From positions 160,987 through 224,986 of the forward strand of contig NZ_CH902583.1 of assembly GCF_000152965.1 (NCBI RefSeq): DNA of 64,000 nt, written 5' to 3'. Shown here one piece after another: positions 1 to 7,721 of this stretch. Under the pieces are notes generated by a model, which searched no databases, was not told the origin of the DNA, and saw only the letters and a program-made list of their open reading frames with translations. This DNA comes from Roseobacter sp. MED193. GTDB lineage: Bacteria; Pseudomonadota; Alphaproteobacteria; Rhodobacterales; Rhodobacteraceae. The position numbers were made by a program, and so were the translations under genes. Position 1 is the stretch's first letter. The number at the start of each line of letters is the position of its first letter.

Positions 1-1
1 G

Positions 2-316
2 AGCAAACGCTCGACAGGACGGACGCTTTATATCCTGGACGAACCCACGACGGGCCTGCATTTTGAGGATGTGAAAAAGCTGCTCGAAGTTCTGCATGAG
101 CTGGTAGATCAGGGCAATTCTGTGGTGGTGATTGAGCACAACCTTGATGTGATCAAAACCGCGGATTGGATTATCGATATTGGCCCAGAAGGCGGCGATG
201 GCGGTGGAGAGATCGTTGCGGTCGGCACGCCTGAGACCGTCGCCAAAGAGCCACGCAGCCACACGGGGCACTATCTCAAAGAGATGTTGGCTGCCAAAAA
301 AGTTGCAGCTGAATAG
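2..316 (+). CDS. uvrA: UvrA C-terminal fragment (excinuclease ABC subunit A), truncated by window edge
   Basis: This is the last 104 residues of UvrA, the ATPase that finds DNA damage in nucleotide excision repair. The open frame runs in from the window edge. It carries the second ABC domain's Walker B and D-loop region ([15 protein letters not shown], residues 14-28 of the fragment). The switch histidine follows ([25 protein letters not shown]), which is the standard UvrA carboxy end. The gene ends seven bases before a strong GC hairpin terminator. The 5' part is outside the window, so nothing can be said about its promoter or an SOS box. Identity is very secure; only the extent is partial. 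Confidence 0.96.
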   Translation, partial: SKRSTGRTLYILDEPTTGLHFEDVKKLLEVLHELVDQGNSVVVIEHNLDVIKTADWIIDIGPEGGDGGGEIVAVGTPETVAKEPRSHTGHYLKEMLAAKKVAAE

Positions 317-322
317 GCAAAT

Positions 323-352
323 GGCCGGGGGCTCCCCCGGCCGTCGCTTTTC
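323..352 (+). terminator. Intrinsic terminator of uvrA
   Basis: The inverted repeat GGCCGGGGG-CT-CCCCCGGCC (323-342) is followed by a short T-rich stretch (348-352). It lies just after the uvrA stop and abuts the 3' end of the convergent membrane-protein gene, so it may serve both. Confidence 0.8.
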
Positions 353-798
353 TAACCTCGGGCCAGCACTGCTTTCTTGTAGGTCTGGTGGTGAAAGACT
401 ATCGGCAGAACAAACATGGCCAGGAAAATGGTGTTCAAAACCACATTGAACCAGGCCCCGACCATGTAAGAGCCAAAGCTGTCTGGGAGGTACCATGCAA
501 AAACACCCAGCAGAATGATACGCCCTCCCACATCTGGCCGCTTGGCATAGAGCTCTTGGGTGATGCCCCAGATCAAAGCACCGAGCCCGACCAATAATCC
601 GCCAGAAATTGCAGTCAGAACATGGGCACTGTCGCCGCTGAGGCTTTGTTGCCCGTCTAGTGGATAGTGCACCAGATCGAGAAATATCTCAAAGACCGCC
701 CGAAGTGGGGTGATCAGAGCCAAGACCATAGCCAGCCCAAAGAGCGCAGTCGCAAGCGCAGCAGTTTTCAGCGCCTTGGTTGCAGTGTCATGTGTCAT
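352..798 (-). CDS. Small four-helix integral membrane protein, function unknown
   Basis: The product is 148 residues and almost entirely hydrophobic. About four membrane segments are visible, near residues 13-38, 62-82, 93-112 and 115-137, with no enzymatic motif. The start is supported by a GAGGAGA ribosome site six bases upstream of ATG. The gene is convergent with uvrA and divergent from an XRE-type regulator, with only 128 bases between the two starts. That spacer holds a perfect palindrome (855-869), so the regulator may control this gene. I do not recognise a named family; similar proteins in relatives are probably annotated as hypothetical or DUF membrane proteins. A transporter subunit or respiratory accessory role cannot be excluded. 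Confidence 0.75.
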   Translation of the reverse strand: MTHDTATKALKTAALATALFGLAMVLALITPLRAVFEIFLDLVHYPLDGQQSLSGDSAHVLTAISGGLLVGLGALIWGITQELYAKRPDVGGRIILLGVFAWYLPDSFGSYMVGAWFNVVLNTIFLAMFVLPIVFHHQTYKKAVLARG

Positions 799-854
799 AG
801 AAATCTCCTCTTCTGTGATTGCAGGACCCTTTCAATTGCTGCCTCTGAAAACAA

Positions 855-869
855 TTACCTCAGAGGTAA
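855..869. promoter_or_regulatory. Palindrome TTACCT-CAG-AGGTAA, candidate operator
   Basis: A perfect inverted repeat with 6-bp arms and a 3-bp centre lies in the 128-bp divergent spacer between the membrane protein and the XRE regulator. Its position and symmetry fit a dimeric HTH regulator site, probably autoregulatory. This is inference from position; no consensus for this regulator is known to me. Confidence 0.45.
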
Positions 870-926
870 GTGAACTGGTGATGTGAACGGGATAAGGTTG
901 CGAGAAGATAGAGGTGAGCGAACTGG

Positions 927-1688
927 ATGAGCGGTTTTGGTAAGATCTTAAAAGAGTGGCGCAGTATTCGCCGGATGAGCCAGTTGGACTTGGCGCTTTC
1001 GGCTGAGGTCTCCGCCCGGCATGTTTCGTTCTTGGAAACAGGACGTGCCCGCGCCAGTCGAGACATGGCTTTGCAACTGGGGGCGGTCTTGCAGATGCCG
1101 TTGGTGGTGCAAAATCAGCTATTGCTTGCGGCAGGCTTGGCACCGGCCTTTGGCGGCGATGGTCTCAGGGACCAGGATCGCGCGCCCCTAGAGCAGGCTG
1201 TGACATGGATGTTGGAGCGCCATGCGCCCTTTCCTGCAATGGCAATTGATCATCATTGGGTTCTTAAGGCGACAAATCCACCTGCCGCGGCTCTGCTGAC
1301 CGGCGCTGGGATAGAGCTGGGCGACAATTTGGTTGACGCCTTAGTGGAGAACGAGACCCTGCGCGCAGGTCTGGTCAATCTTGCGGAGGTCGAAGCGCTG
1401 ACACTGTTGCGGCTGCGCAGCGAGCTTGCCCATCTGGGAAAGGCGCCGATTTTGGAACGTGCAATAGCACAATTGCAGCGACGAGTTCGGGCGCATTCCC
1501 ACCCCGTCCTGCAGGACATTCCAGCTGTCATTCCAACCCACTACCGGTTCAATGGGCTGGATCTGAAGCTGTTTTCAACCCTGACCCAGTTCATCTCTAC
1601 GGGTGATCTCGCCATGTCAGAGCTGCGATTGGAAATGATGTTTCCGGCGGATGACGCGACCAAAAACCTCCTTATGGAATTGTTCTGA
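927..1688 (+). CDS. XRE-family regulator with MmyB-like ligand-binding domain
   Basis: This 253-residue regulator has an N-terminal Cro/CI-type helix-turn-helix (about residues 4-60, core MSQLDLALSAEVSARHVSFLE). A C-terminal domain of roughly 150 residues follows, containing AIDHHWVLKATNPPAAALL, typical of the MmyB/PAS-like ligand-binding domain of this subfamily. Members usually act as local repressors or activators of a divergent gene. The neighbour read in the other direction is a small membrane protein, with a palindrome between them. The start is preceded by GAGGTGAG about eight bases upstream. The 3' end is eight bases from the convergent Hint-protein gene, with no room for a terminator. 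The ligand is unknown. Confidence 0.85.
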   Translation: MSGFGKILKEWRSIRRMSQLDLALSAEVSARHVSFLETGRARASRDMALQLGAVLQMPLVVQNQLLLAAGLAPAFGGDGLRDQDRAPLEQAVTWMLERHAPFPAMAIDHHWVLKATNPPAAALLTGAGIELGDNLVDALVENETLRAGLVNLAEVEALTLLRLRSELAHLGKAPILERAIAQLQRRVRAHSHPVLQDIPAVIPTHYRFNGLDLKLFSTLTQFISTGDLAMSELRLEMMFPADDATKNLLMELF

Positions 1689-1696
1689 CGCTCTGA

Positions 1697-3292
1697 TCAA
1701 ACCGCAGTGGAGGTAAGGTAGGTGTTTAACAGTTTCGCTTCGAACTGGCGCAGGGCAGGGCGCACAGCATAGCCGTAGCCGACACCGCGTTTTGGGCACA
1801 GTTCTGGGAACAGGGCAAACAGCTCAGCCTGGGTTTCAGCGTCAAAGCCTGCGGTTGTCTGTGGGCCGGGATGGTAGCTTTCGCTTAAAACCCCATGGGA
1901 GGTTAGGATCTCATGCTGGTCAAACAGCAGATGGTAGTAGTCGACCCTTGCAAGGCTCAGATCGGGGCGAATGCCTGAATCGTTGATCAGATCCTTGGCC
2001 TTGGCCAGGACTTCATCTTCACCAAACAGCAGCTCGGCGAATTGGCCGGTGACAAGCATCCGATGATTGGGAGAGACCCAGAGATCAGCGTCAGCGCCAA
2101 ATTGTCCCTTGGCAAAGCGGATCGGCGCAGTGGTGGCTGTGACCGGAACCTGGCTATGGCCTATCCAGCGCAGCGGTTGGAACCCGTTATCATAGGTCTG
2201 GATCATCATGCCCGGTTCCAGGTTTTCTATTGCCACCGGGCCTTGTTCCGTCTCGATCCGGGTTCCAGCCATAAAGCAGGCCTGGGCCTGGTTGATCTCG
2301 ACCAGCGCCGTGTCGCTATCGCCGCTGTCGTTTTCAGTGGTGTAGTTGAAATAGACGGTTTCATCGTCCCCGTCAGACAGTACTTCAAGCGTGCCATCTG
2401 GGTTCAGTGTGATCTCCTGGCCAGTAGCCAGGGTTACGGTATCCCCGGCTGTGACGGCGATGTCATTGATATGGGTGATGGTCAGTGTGCCGCCAGAGGC
2501 ATCGGCATCATTTGCCAAAACATCTAGTGTTTTTGAAGTGTTGTAGCTCAGGTCTACCTGATCATCCTGGGCAACAAAGGCGGTTTGGACGGATCCCCCG
2601 GCCACCAGAAGGTTGGTGTCATAGCTGCTGTCGGCGACATCTGCGACACCGATCTTGATTGAGTTCACCTCTCCTGCATTTACCGGTGCGGTAAAGGTCA
2701 GGGTGATAGTGAAACCGTCCATTTCTGTGTTGTACTGATCGCCAGTATTGTCGACGTAGATATTTTGGGTATCGTTTTGGTTGATATTGCCAATCGAGGC
2801 CGAGCCATCCCCGATGGTGACCTGGGCCTGAACCCCGTTGACCCAGACGCCAACCACATCGTTGTACTGCGAGTTGGAAAACTCTGGGTATTCCTCGGAG
2901 GAGAGCACAAAATCCAGCGTCAGCACATCGCCATCAGGAATGAAGTCGATCTCCATAAAGGCAGCGTCATAGGTGGCGGCGCCTGCGATGGCGTTAAAAT
3001 CGCTGTCCCCATTGGTGCCGCTGGTATTGGTGCTGGTATTGCCGGACGTATTGGTATTGGTGGATCCGGAACTGTTGGTAAAGTCCGCTACATGCCCTGT
3101 GGACAAGATGACGCCGCTGTCAGCTGGCGCCACGCCAGCAACGGTGGTATCCGCGCCGGAATAGATGCCTGACGAGGCCCCATCGCCAGAATAGCTGGCG
3201 CTGACGACCGTGGTGCCATCGCCAAAAATCTCCTGAGCCATCTGATCGGCTGTGGCGGAGGTATTGATATTGAGTTCTGTGGCCGTTGGCAT
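1697..3292 (-). CDS. Secreted/surface protein: choice-of-anchor L domain, Ig/cadherin-like linker, Hint domain
   Basis: A 531-residue acidic, Ser/Thr/Asn-rich protein. The N-terminal part (about 30-235) looks like a choice-of-anchor L domain: GVILSTGHV, then LDFVLSSEEYPEFSNSQYND. A beta-sandwich linker follows (about 240-335; LDVLANDADASGGTLTIT). The C-terminal region is a hedgehog/intein (Hint_2) domain starting at CFMAGTRIET (Cys near 338), with a conserved SPNHRML histidine block and a short tail. There is no classical signal peptide; related roseobacter proteins are thought to leave through type I secretion. The same linker-plus-Hint design recurs at 13600-15027, so the two are paralogues. 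Hint domains usually mediate self-cleavage or ester formation; the partner here is unknown. Between residues about 75 and 95 there is a low-complexity NTNTSGNTSTNTSG stretch. Confidence 0.85.
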   Translation of the reverse strand: MPTATELNINTSATADQMAQEIFGDGTTVVSASYSGDGASSGIYSGADTTVAGVAPADSGVILSTGHVADFTNSSGSTNTNTSGNTSTNTSGTNGDSDFNAIAGAATYDAAFMEIDFIPDGDVLTLDFVLSSEEYPEFSNSQYNDVVGVWVNGVQAQVTIGDGSASIGNINQNDTQNIYVDNTGDQYNTEMDGFTITLTFTAPVNAGEVNSIKIGVADVADSSYDTNLLVAGGSVQTAFVAQDDQVDLSYNTSKTLDVLANDADASGGTLTITHINDIAVTAGDTVTLATGQEITLNPDGTLEVLSDGDDETVYFNYTTENDSGDSDTALVEINQAQACFMAGTRIETEQGPVAIENLEPGMMIQTYDNGFQPLRWIGHSQVPVTATTAPIRFAKGQFGADADLWVSPNHRMLVTGQFAELLFGEDEVLAKAKDLINDSGIRPDLSLARVDYYHLLFDQHEILTSHGVLSESYHPGPQTTAGFDAETQAELFALFPELCPKRGVGYGYAVRPALRQFEAKLLNTYLTSTAV

Positions 3293-3468
3293 CTGAGATC
3301 CTGCGTTCTGTGACAGGTCGCAAAACTTCTGTGACCCGGTCTCAGGTGTCGCCGTGAACTTAGACTGAAATGTGGAAACCCGGTGCCAATTTCCTGAATT
3401 TTAATCAAATTGAAGAAATTCTTAAAAAAAACCCAGATCCTGGCGGGTAAAGGGCTTTAGGGGGCAGC

Positions 3469-3522
3469 AAAAAGCCCGACCCTGATCTGGCTCAATGGGG
3501 ATGAGGCAGATCAGGGCCGGGC
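3469..3522 (-). terminator. Terminator of the valine-degradation genes
   Basis: A 16-base arm at 3474-3489 (GCCCGACCCTGATCTG) pairs with 3507-3522 with one mismatch. On the minus strand it is followed by TTTTT. It lies just beyond the mmsB stop. Confidence 0.8.
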
Positions 3523-3560
3523 AATGAAGGCAAAAGGGCTCTTGTCGTAGTCGTTTAGGG

Positions 3561-4433
3561 TTAGCCGCGACCACGCTGTTCGAACCGGGGCAGCATGGCT
3601 GAGAAATCCATACCCGTGCCTTCTTCGTTTTCGACAAACTGTGTGTAAAGCGCCTGCGCCAATTCTCCCATTGGGGTATCGGCATCGGCGCTGGTCGCAG
3701 CTTGCTGGCTGAGGCGCAGATCCTTGAGCATCAGTTCCGCAGCAAAGCCAGGTTTGTAGTCATTGTCCGCAGGGGATTGCGGGCCAACCCCAGGGGCGGG
3801 GCAATAGGCGTTCATGGTCCAAGAATAGCCCGAGGAGGTGGAGACCACATCAAACATCTTCTGGCGGTCCAGACCCAGCTTATCCGCCAGGGCAAAGGCT
3901 TCGCAGGTGGCAATCATCGTGACGCCCAGGATCATGTTGTTGCAGATCTTGGCTGCCTGGCCGGCGCCGGCCTCGCCACAATGGACGGCCTTCTGCCCCA
4001 TGATGTCAAACAGCGGTTCTGCCTTGGCAAAGGCATCGGCGCTGCCGCCGGCCATAAAGGTCAAAGTTCCGCCAGCAGCCCCGCCGATGCCACCAGATAC
4101 AGGCGCGTCGACAAACAGCAGCTCCGCAGCAGCGGCCTGTTCGGCCACGGCGCGCGCCGAGTCCACATCCACAGTGGAGCAATCCACCAGGGCCGCCCCG
4201 GCCTGCATGGCTGGCACCACGTCGTTTGCCACAGCGCGCAGGATCTGGCCGTTGGGCAACATGGTTATGACCACATCGGCTCCGGTTGCTGCCGCAACGG
4301 CAGAAGCAGCCATTGTCACGCCCTCCACCTGGACGTCAGCCCTGTCAAAGCCAAGAACCTCGTGGCCTTCTTTGGCGAGATTGGCTGCCATGGGGCCGCC
4401 CATGTTACCAAGGCCAATAAATCCGATTTTCAT
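3561..4433 (-). CDS. mmsB: 3-hydroxyisobutyrate dehydrogenase
   Basis: This enzyme oxidises 3-hydroxyisobutyrate to methylmalonate semialdehyde with NAD+, a late step of valine breakdown. The 290-residue length is normal. The Rossmann motif GFIGLGNMGGPMAANLAKEG is at residues 4-23. The substrate loop FVDAPVSGGIGGA lies near 107-119, and the catalytic-lysine helix AAKICNNMILG near 160-171. It is the last gene of a minus-strand set: the upstream hydrolase gene ends three bases before its ATG, and a strong terminator follows. The next enzyme in the pathway, MmsA, is encoded 14 kb away at 18246. Confidence 0.95.
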   Translation of the reverse strand: MKIGFIGLGNMGGPMAANLAKEGHEVLGFDRADVQVEGVTMAASAVAAATGADVVITMLPNGQILRAVANDVVPAMQAGAALVDCSTVDVDSARAVAEQAAAAELLFVDAPVSGGIGGAAGGTLTFMAGGSADAFAKAEPLFDIMGQKAVHCGEAGAGQAAKICNNMILGVTMIATCEAFALADKLGLDRQKMFDVVSTSSGYSWTMNAYCPAPGVGPQSPADNDYKPGFAAELMLKDLRLSQQAATSADADTPMGELAQALYTQFVENEEGTGMDFSAMLPRFEQRGRG

Positions 4434-4436
4434 ATT

Positions 4437-5477
4437 CTATTCCTCCTCAAAACTCAGGCTATCAGCCCCGAGGGGCATAAGCATCTGACTGACAGCCGTG
4501 GCCGGAACATCCTGCTCTGCATATTGCCATTTGGGCTGGCGGTCCTTGTCGATGATTTGGGCGCGAATACCTTCGAGAAAGTCGCCCTTCTCCATAGCAC
4601 GATAGGTAAAGCGGTATTCATGCTCCAGCGCCTTGTGAATGCTCAGGTTGCTCTCGCGCAGCCGGTGCAAAAGCTCAACGGTGCAGGCCATAGAAAGTGG
4701 CGCATTGCGCCCCAGTGTCTTTAGGGTCTTTTCGGCAAATTCGCTGGGCTGAGTTTGCAGCAGGGTCAGGATATCTGTCAGGGTTTCACCAGCAAAGTAT
4801 CGGTCTATCTCTTCTTGCTGGAGCTGCAAGCTGCCAGTGGGAGGCTTCTGCGAGGCCACGTCAACAATCGCAGGGTCCCCCTCTTTCTCCAGTCCAGTGA
4901 TGAGCAAAGGCCAATAGCTCTCGGGGATGTAGAAATCTGCAAAGCCTGCATAGATCGCATCGGCGGCCTTCATACGGGCACCAGTCATACCAAGGTATTC
5001 GCCCAGACGTCCGGTCGCCAGCGTGAGCATGAGAGTGCCCCCCACATCGGGAATAAGGCCAATGCCTGCTTCGGGCATAGAAATCTGGCTGCTGTCGCCA
5101 ACGATGCGATGGGTGCCATGGCAGCCAATGCCGACACCGCCGCCCATGGTAAAGCCCTGCAGAAAGCTCACGACGGGTTTGGGGTATTTGAAGATCAGAG
5201 CATTCAGACGATACTCGTCGCTCCAAAATTTCCGGCCATAGGCGTAGTCGCCTCCGGTGCCAGTGTCATAGAGTTCGGCAATATCGCCACCGGCACAAAA
5301 GGCCTTTTCGCCCTCGGCATCAATGACAACCAGTTTGACCGCGTCGTCTGTGGCCCATTGGCGCATAGCGGCGTCGATTGCCATGCACATCTCATATGAC
5401 AGCGCGTTCAGGGCTTTGCCGCGGGTGAGAGTAATGCGACCGGCCTTGCCAGTCACACGAATATTGATATCGCTCAT
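4437..5477 (-). CDS. 3-hydroxyisobutyryl-CoA hydrolase (crotonase family)
   Basis: A 346-residue crotonase-fold protein. It has the long form typical of HIBCH rather than the roughly 260 residues of ordinary enoyl-CoA hydratases. The oxyanion-hole region AFCAGGDIAELYDTG and the family signature MPEAGIGLIPDVGGTL (HIBCH-type Glu and Asp) are both present. It releases 3-hydroxyisobutyrate from its CoA ester in valine breakdown. I placed the start at 5477 because GAGGAAAT sits directly upstream of this ATG; a longer reading frame to 5510 lacks such a site. It lies between isobutyryl-CoA dehydrogenase and mmsB, its metabolic neighbours. Many automated annotations would call it simply an enoyl-CoA hydratase/isomerase. 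Confidence 0.92.
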   Translation of the reverse strand: MSDINIRVTGKAGRITLTRGKALNALSYEMCMAIDAAMRQWATDDAVKLVVIDAEGEKAFCAGGDIAELYDTGTGGDYAYGRKFWSDEYRLNALIFKYPKPVVSFLQGFTMGGGVGIGCHGTHRIVGDSSQISMPEAGIGLIPDVGGTLMLTLATGRLGEYLGMTGARMKAADAIYAGFADFYIPESYWPLLITGLEKEGDPAIVDVASQKPPTGSLQLQQEEIDRYFAGETLTDILTLLQTQPSEFAEKTLKTLGRNAPLSMACTVELLHRLRESNLSIHKALEHEYRFTYRAMEKGDFLEGIRAQIIDKDRQPKWQYAEQDVPATAVSQMLMPLGADSLSFEEE

Positions 5478-5594
5478 ATTTCCTCGCAATTGGCCAATAC
5501 AGGCATCCAATCCAAACGGTCGCTGACCAGGGGCCTGTGGGGAGGGCCTGTGGGGCAGACCTGGCCAGCGGCTGTGGGAAGGTTTCTACTGTGC

Positions 5595-6740
5595 TTAGCT
5601 ATGTTCGGCCAGCAAATGGCGCGCGACAATCACCCGCATGATTTCATTGGTGCCTTCCAGAATTTGGTGAACCCGCAGGTCGCGCACCAGTTTTTCGATG
5701 CCGTAATCCGCAAGATAGCCATAACCACCATGCAGTTGCAGACATTGATCAACAATTTTGGAGCCAGCCTCGGTCACAAACTTCTTCGCCATGGCGCAAT
5801 GCTTGCTGGCATCGAGCGCCCCCTGATCAAGCTTCCATGCGGCTTGGCGCAGGAAAACGCGGGCTGCCTGCAGTTCGATCTCCATATCAGCGAGGCGGAA
5901 TTGAAGCCCCTGGAACTGATCGATGGATTTGCCGAAAGCCTTGCGCTCTGACATATATTGCAGTGTCATGTTCAGCGCAGTCTGGGCCGCACCAAGAGAA
6001 CAGGAAGAGATGTTCAGGCGGCCACCGTCCAGTCCCATCATGGCGTATTTAAAGCCCTTACCCTCTTCGCCAACCAGATTGTTGGCCGGGATCTTGCAGT
6101 CGTCAAACTGAACCTGCGCCGTGGGTTGGCTTTTCCAGCCCATTTTTTCTTCCAGCCCGCCAAAGGACAGACCTTTGGTGCCGTCCTCGACATAGACGGT
6201 GGAAATTCCTTTTGGCCCTTCCTCGCCGGTGCGCACCATGCAGACATAGGCGTCAGAATAGCCCCCCCCGGAAATAAAGGCCTTGTTACCATTCAGGGTG
6301 TAACCCTCGTTGGTCTTCTCGGCACGGGTTTTCAATGCGGCAGCGTCAGAGCCAGAACCAGGCTCGGTCAGGCAGTAGCTTAAAACAGTATTCAGCGACA
6401 AAACATCCGGCATGATGCGCGCTTTCATCTCATCGCTGGCAAAGCTGTCCAGCATCTTGGCGCACATATTGTGGATTGACAAAAAGGCCGCTACCGAAGG
6501 GCAGGCCATTGAGAGGGCTTCAAACACCAGTGTTGCATCGAGACGTGATAGGGCCGAGCCTCCGGTCTCCTCGCTCACATAGAGCCCGCCAAAACCCAGT
6601 TCGCCCACCCGAGGCCATAGCTCTTTGGGGATGGTGCCCTCTGCTTCCCACTGGCGCGCAAAGGGGGCGATGTTTTCCTGGCCAAATGCATGAGCCATAT
6701 CAAAAATCGCGGTCTGTTCCTCGGTCAAAGCAAAATCCAC
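5595..6740 (-). CDS. Isobutyryl-CoA dehydrogenase-like acyl-CoA dehydrogenase
   Basis: A 381-residue FAD-dependent acyl-CoA dehydrogenase. Visible landmarks are YCLTEPGSGSDAAALKTRAE (FAD/substrate loop, residues about 123-142), RKAFGKSIDQFQGLQFRLAD, and the C-terminal LHGGYGYLADYGIEKLVRD followed by ILEGTNEIMR, whose Glu is the catalytic base in this family. The LADYGIEKLVRDLRVHQILEG segment resembles ACAD8-type enzymes. The neighbouring valine-degradation genes support isobutyryl-CoA as substrate, though 2-methylbutyryl-CoA is possible. The start is GTG, preceded by GGGAGGACAGGAC. It is the first gene of the set, with about 435 non-coding bases upstream. Confidence 0.9.
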   Translation of the reverse strand: MDFALTEEQTAIFDMAHAFGQENIAPFARQWEAEGTIPKELWPRVGELGFGGLYVSEETGGSALSRLDATLVFEALSMACPSVAAFLSIHNMCAKMLDSFASDEMKARIMPDVLSLNTVLSYCLTEPGSGSDAAALKTRAEKTNEGYTLNGNKAFISGGGYSDAYVCMVRTGEEGPKGISTVYVEDGTKGLSFGGLEEKMGWKSQPTAQVQFDDCKIPANNLVGEEGKGFKYAMMGLDGGRLNISSCSLGAAQTALNMTLQYMSERKAFGKSIDQFQGLQFRLADMEIELQAARVFLRQAAWKLDQGALDASKHCAMAKKFVTEAGSKIVDQCLQLHGGYGYLADYGIEKLVRDLRVHQILEGTNEIMRVIVARHLLAEHS

Positions 6741-7175
6741 GTCCTGTCCTCCCTGGCGTGTATGAATTGAACGGTTGTTTATTTAATAGCCGCCCTGAAG
6801 CTCAAGAGCAAGCTGCGCTGCTGCAAACTCGACCTGCAAGAATGGATGTGGCTTTAGCCGGACCCTTGGTTTTGCAATAGGGGTGTAGCGGGGCTTTGTT
6901 GTCGCGATTCCGCTGGGCAGCCATCGTGGGGATCCAGCGAAATCGCTCACACCCATGCGCAAATGGTCACAACGAGCGACCTGATAGAGAGCTGGTATCC
7001 GAATGTTGCAGCCCTGAAACCACGCGGTTCGCATTAGGTCTGGTTTGACCCGGCTAGGGCTTCATAGCGAAGGCCCCCTGAACCGGCCCATGGATAGTAC
7101 AGGTTGCAGGCCAGAGGCCAGGCAGCAAAGCCCATCTGGATTAATACCCAGTCAGGCGGGGGGCAGAAGCTTCTG
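6741..7175. other. Non-coding spacer, 435 bp
   Basis: It holds the presumed promoter of the valine genes at its left end. An 83-codon minus-strand frame at 6783-7034 lacks a ribosome site and recognisable protein features, so I treat it as non-coding. I see no transposase remnant, tRNA or clear terminator. The spacer marks the left edge of the transporter module that separates this set from mmsA. Confidence 0.6.
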
Positions 7176-7721
7176 TCATAGGGGGGTCTCGATAATTTTC
7201 TGACCTGCTTTTTCAAACAACAGGGGCAGTGCGTTGGGCGGGCGCTGGCCGACGTCACCTGTGGTCCATAACACCCGCGCGGCGCGGATTATGCCGGAAT
7301 GACATACCAGAACCGGCAGCGGGGCCGCTGAGGTGGCGCAGATTTCTGTGATAGTGCTTCGCACGCGCATCAGCATATCGGACCAACTCTCGCCCTGGTC
7401 TGGCGTGTTTTCTCTTGCGGGTTGCTCGGTCAAGGGTTGTCCTTCAAAAACGCCCCAATGACGTTCGCGCAACCCATTGTGTAACTTAAACTTTCGCCCT
7501 GGAAAGGCGAGCTGAGCGGTGTGCTGGGCGCGGGATTTTGGACTCGCATAGATCACAATCGGATCTGGCCATACCCTGTTTGATAGGGCGCTTGCCTGAA
7601 CGCGGCCCATCTGACTGAGCGGAACATCCGTTGCTCCCGCGATAATCTTATTTGCGTTGGCGGTGGTTTCGCCGTGGCGGATCAGACAAAAGCTGCGCGA
7701 TGGCAGAGGTGCAGAGGTCAT
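7176..7721 (-). CDS. Histidine phosphatase family protein (phosphoglycerate-mutase-like)
   Basis: An 181-residue small phosphatase of branch 1 of the histidine phosphatase superfamily. The nucleophile motif LIRHGETTAN is at about residues 13-22. RERHWGVFEGQP follows, then the second catalytic block VLVCHSGIIRAARV near 137-150. It is probably a broad phosphomonoesterase. It is the last gene of the operon and overlaps the metallohydrolase gene by four bases (ATGA-type), which implies coupled translation. Coupling to an importer and a phosphodiesterase-like enzyme suggests it removes phosphate from an imported or partly hydrolysed ester. This is inference; alpha-ribazole phosphatase or mutase roles have no contextual support here. 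Confidence 0.85.
   Translation of the reverse strand: MTSAPLPSRSFCLIRHGETTANANKIIAGATDVPLSQMGRVQASALSNRVWPDPIVIYASPKSRAQHTAQLAFPGRKFKLHNGLRERHWGVFEGQPLTEQPARENTPDQGESWSDMLMRVRSTITEICATSAAPLPVLVCHSGIIRAARVLWTTGDVGQRPPNALPLLFEKAGQKIIETPL

Noticed and set aside
3702-4724. 340-codon plus-strand frame opposite mmsB and the hydrolase gene
   Set aside because: It spans the junction of two well-supported minus-strand genes and has no domain.
6783-7034. 83-codon frame in the spacer upstream of the acyl-CoA dehydrogenase
   Set aside because: No ribosome site, no domain, unlikely codon use.
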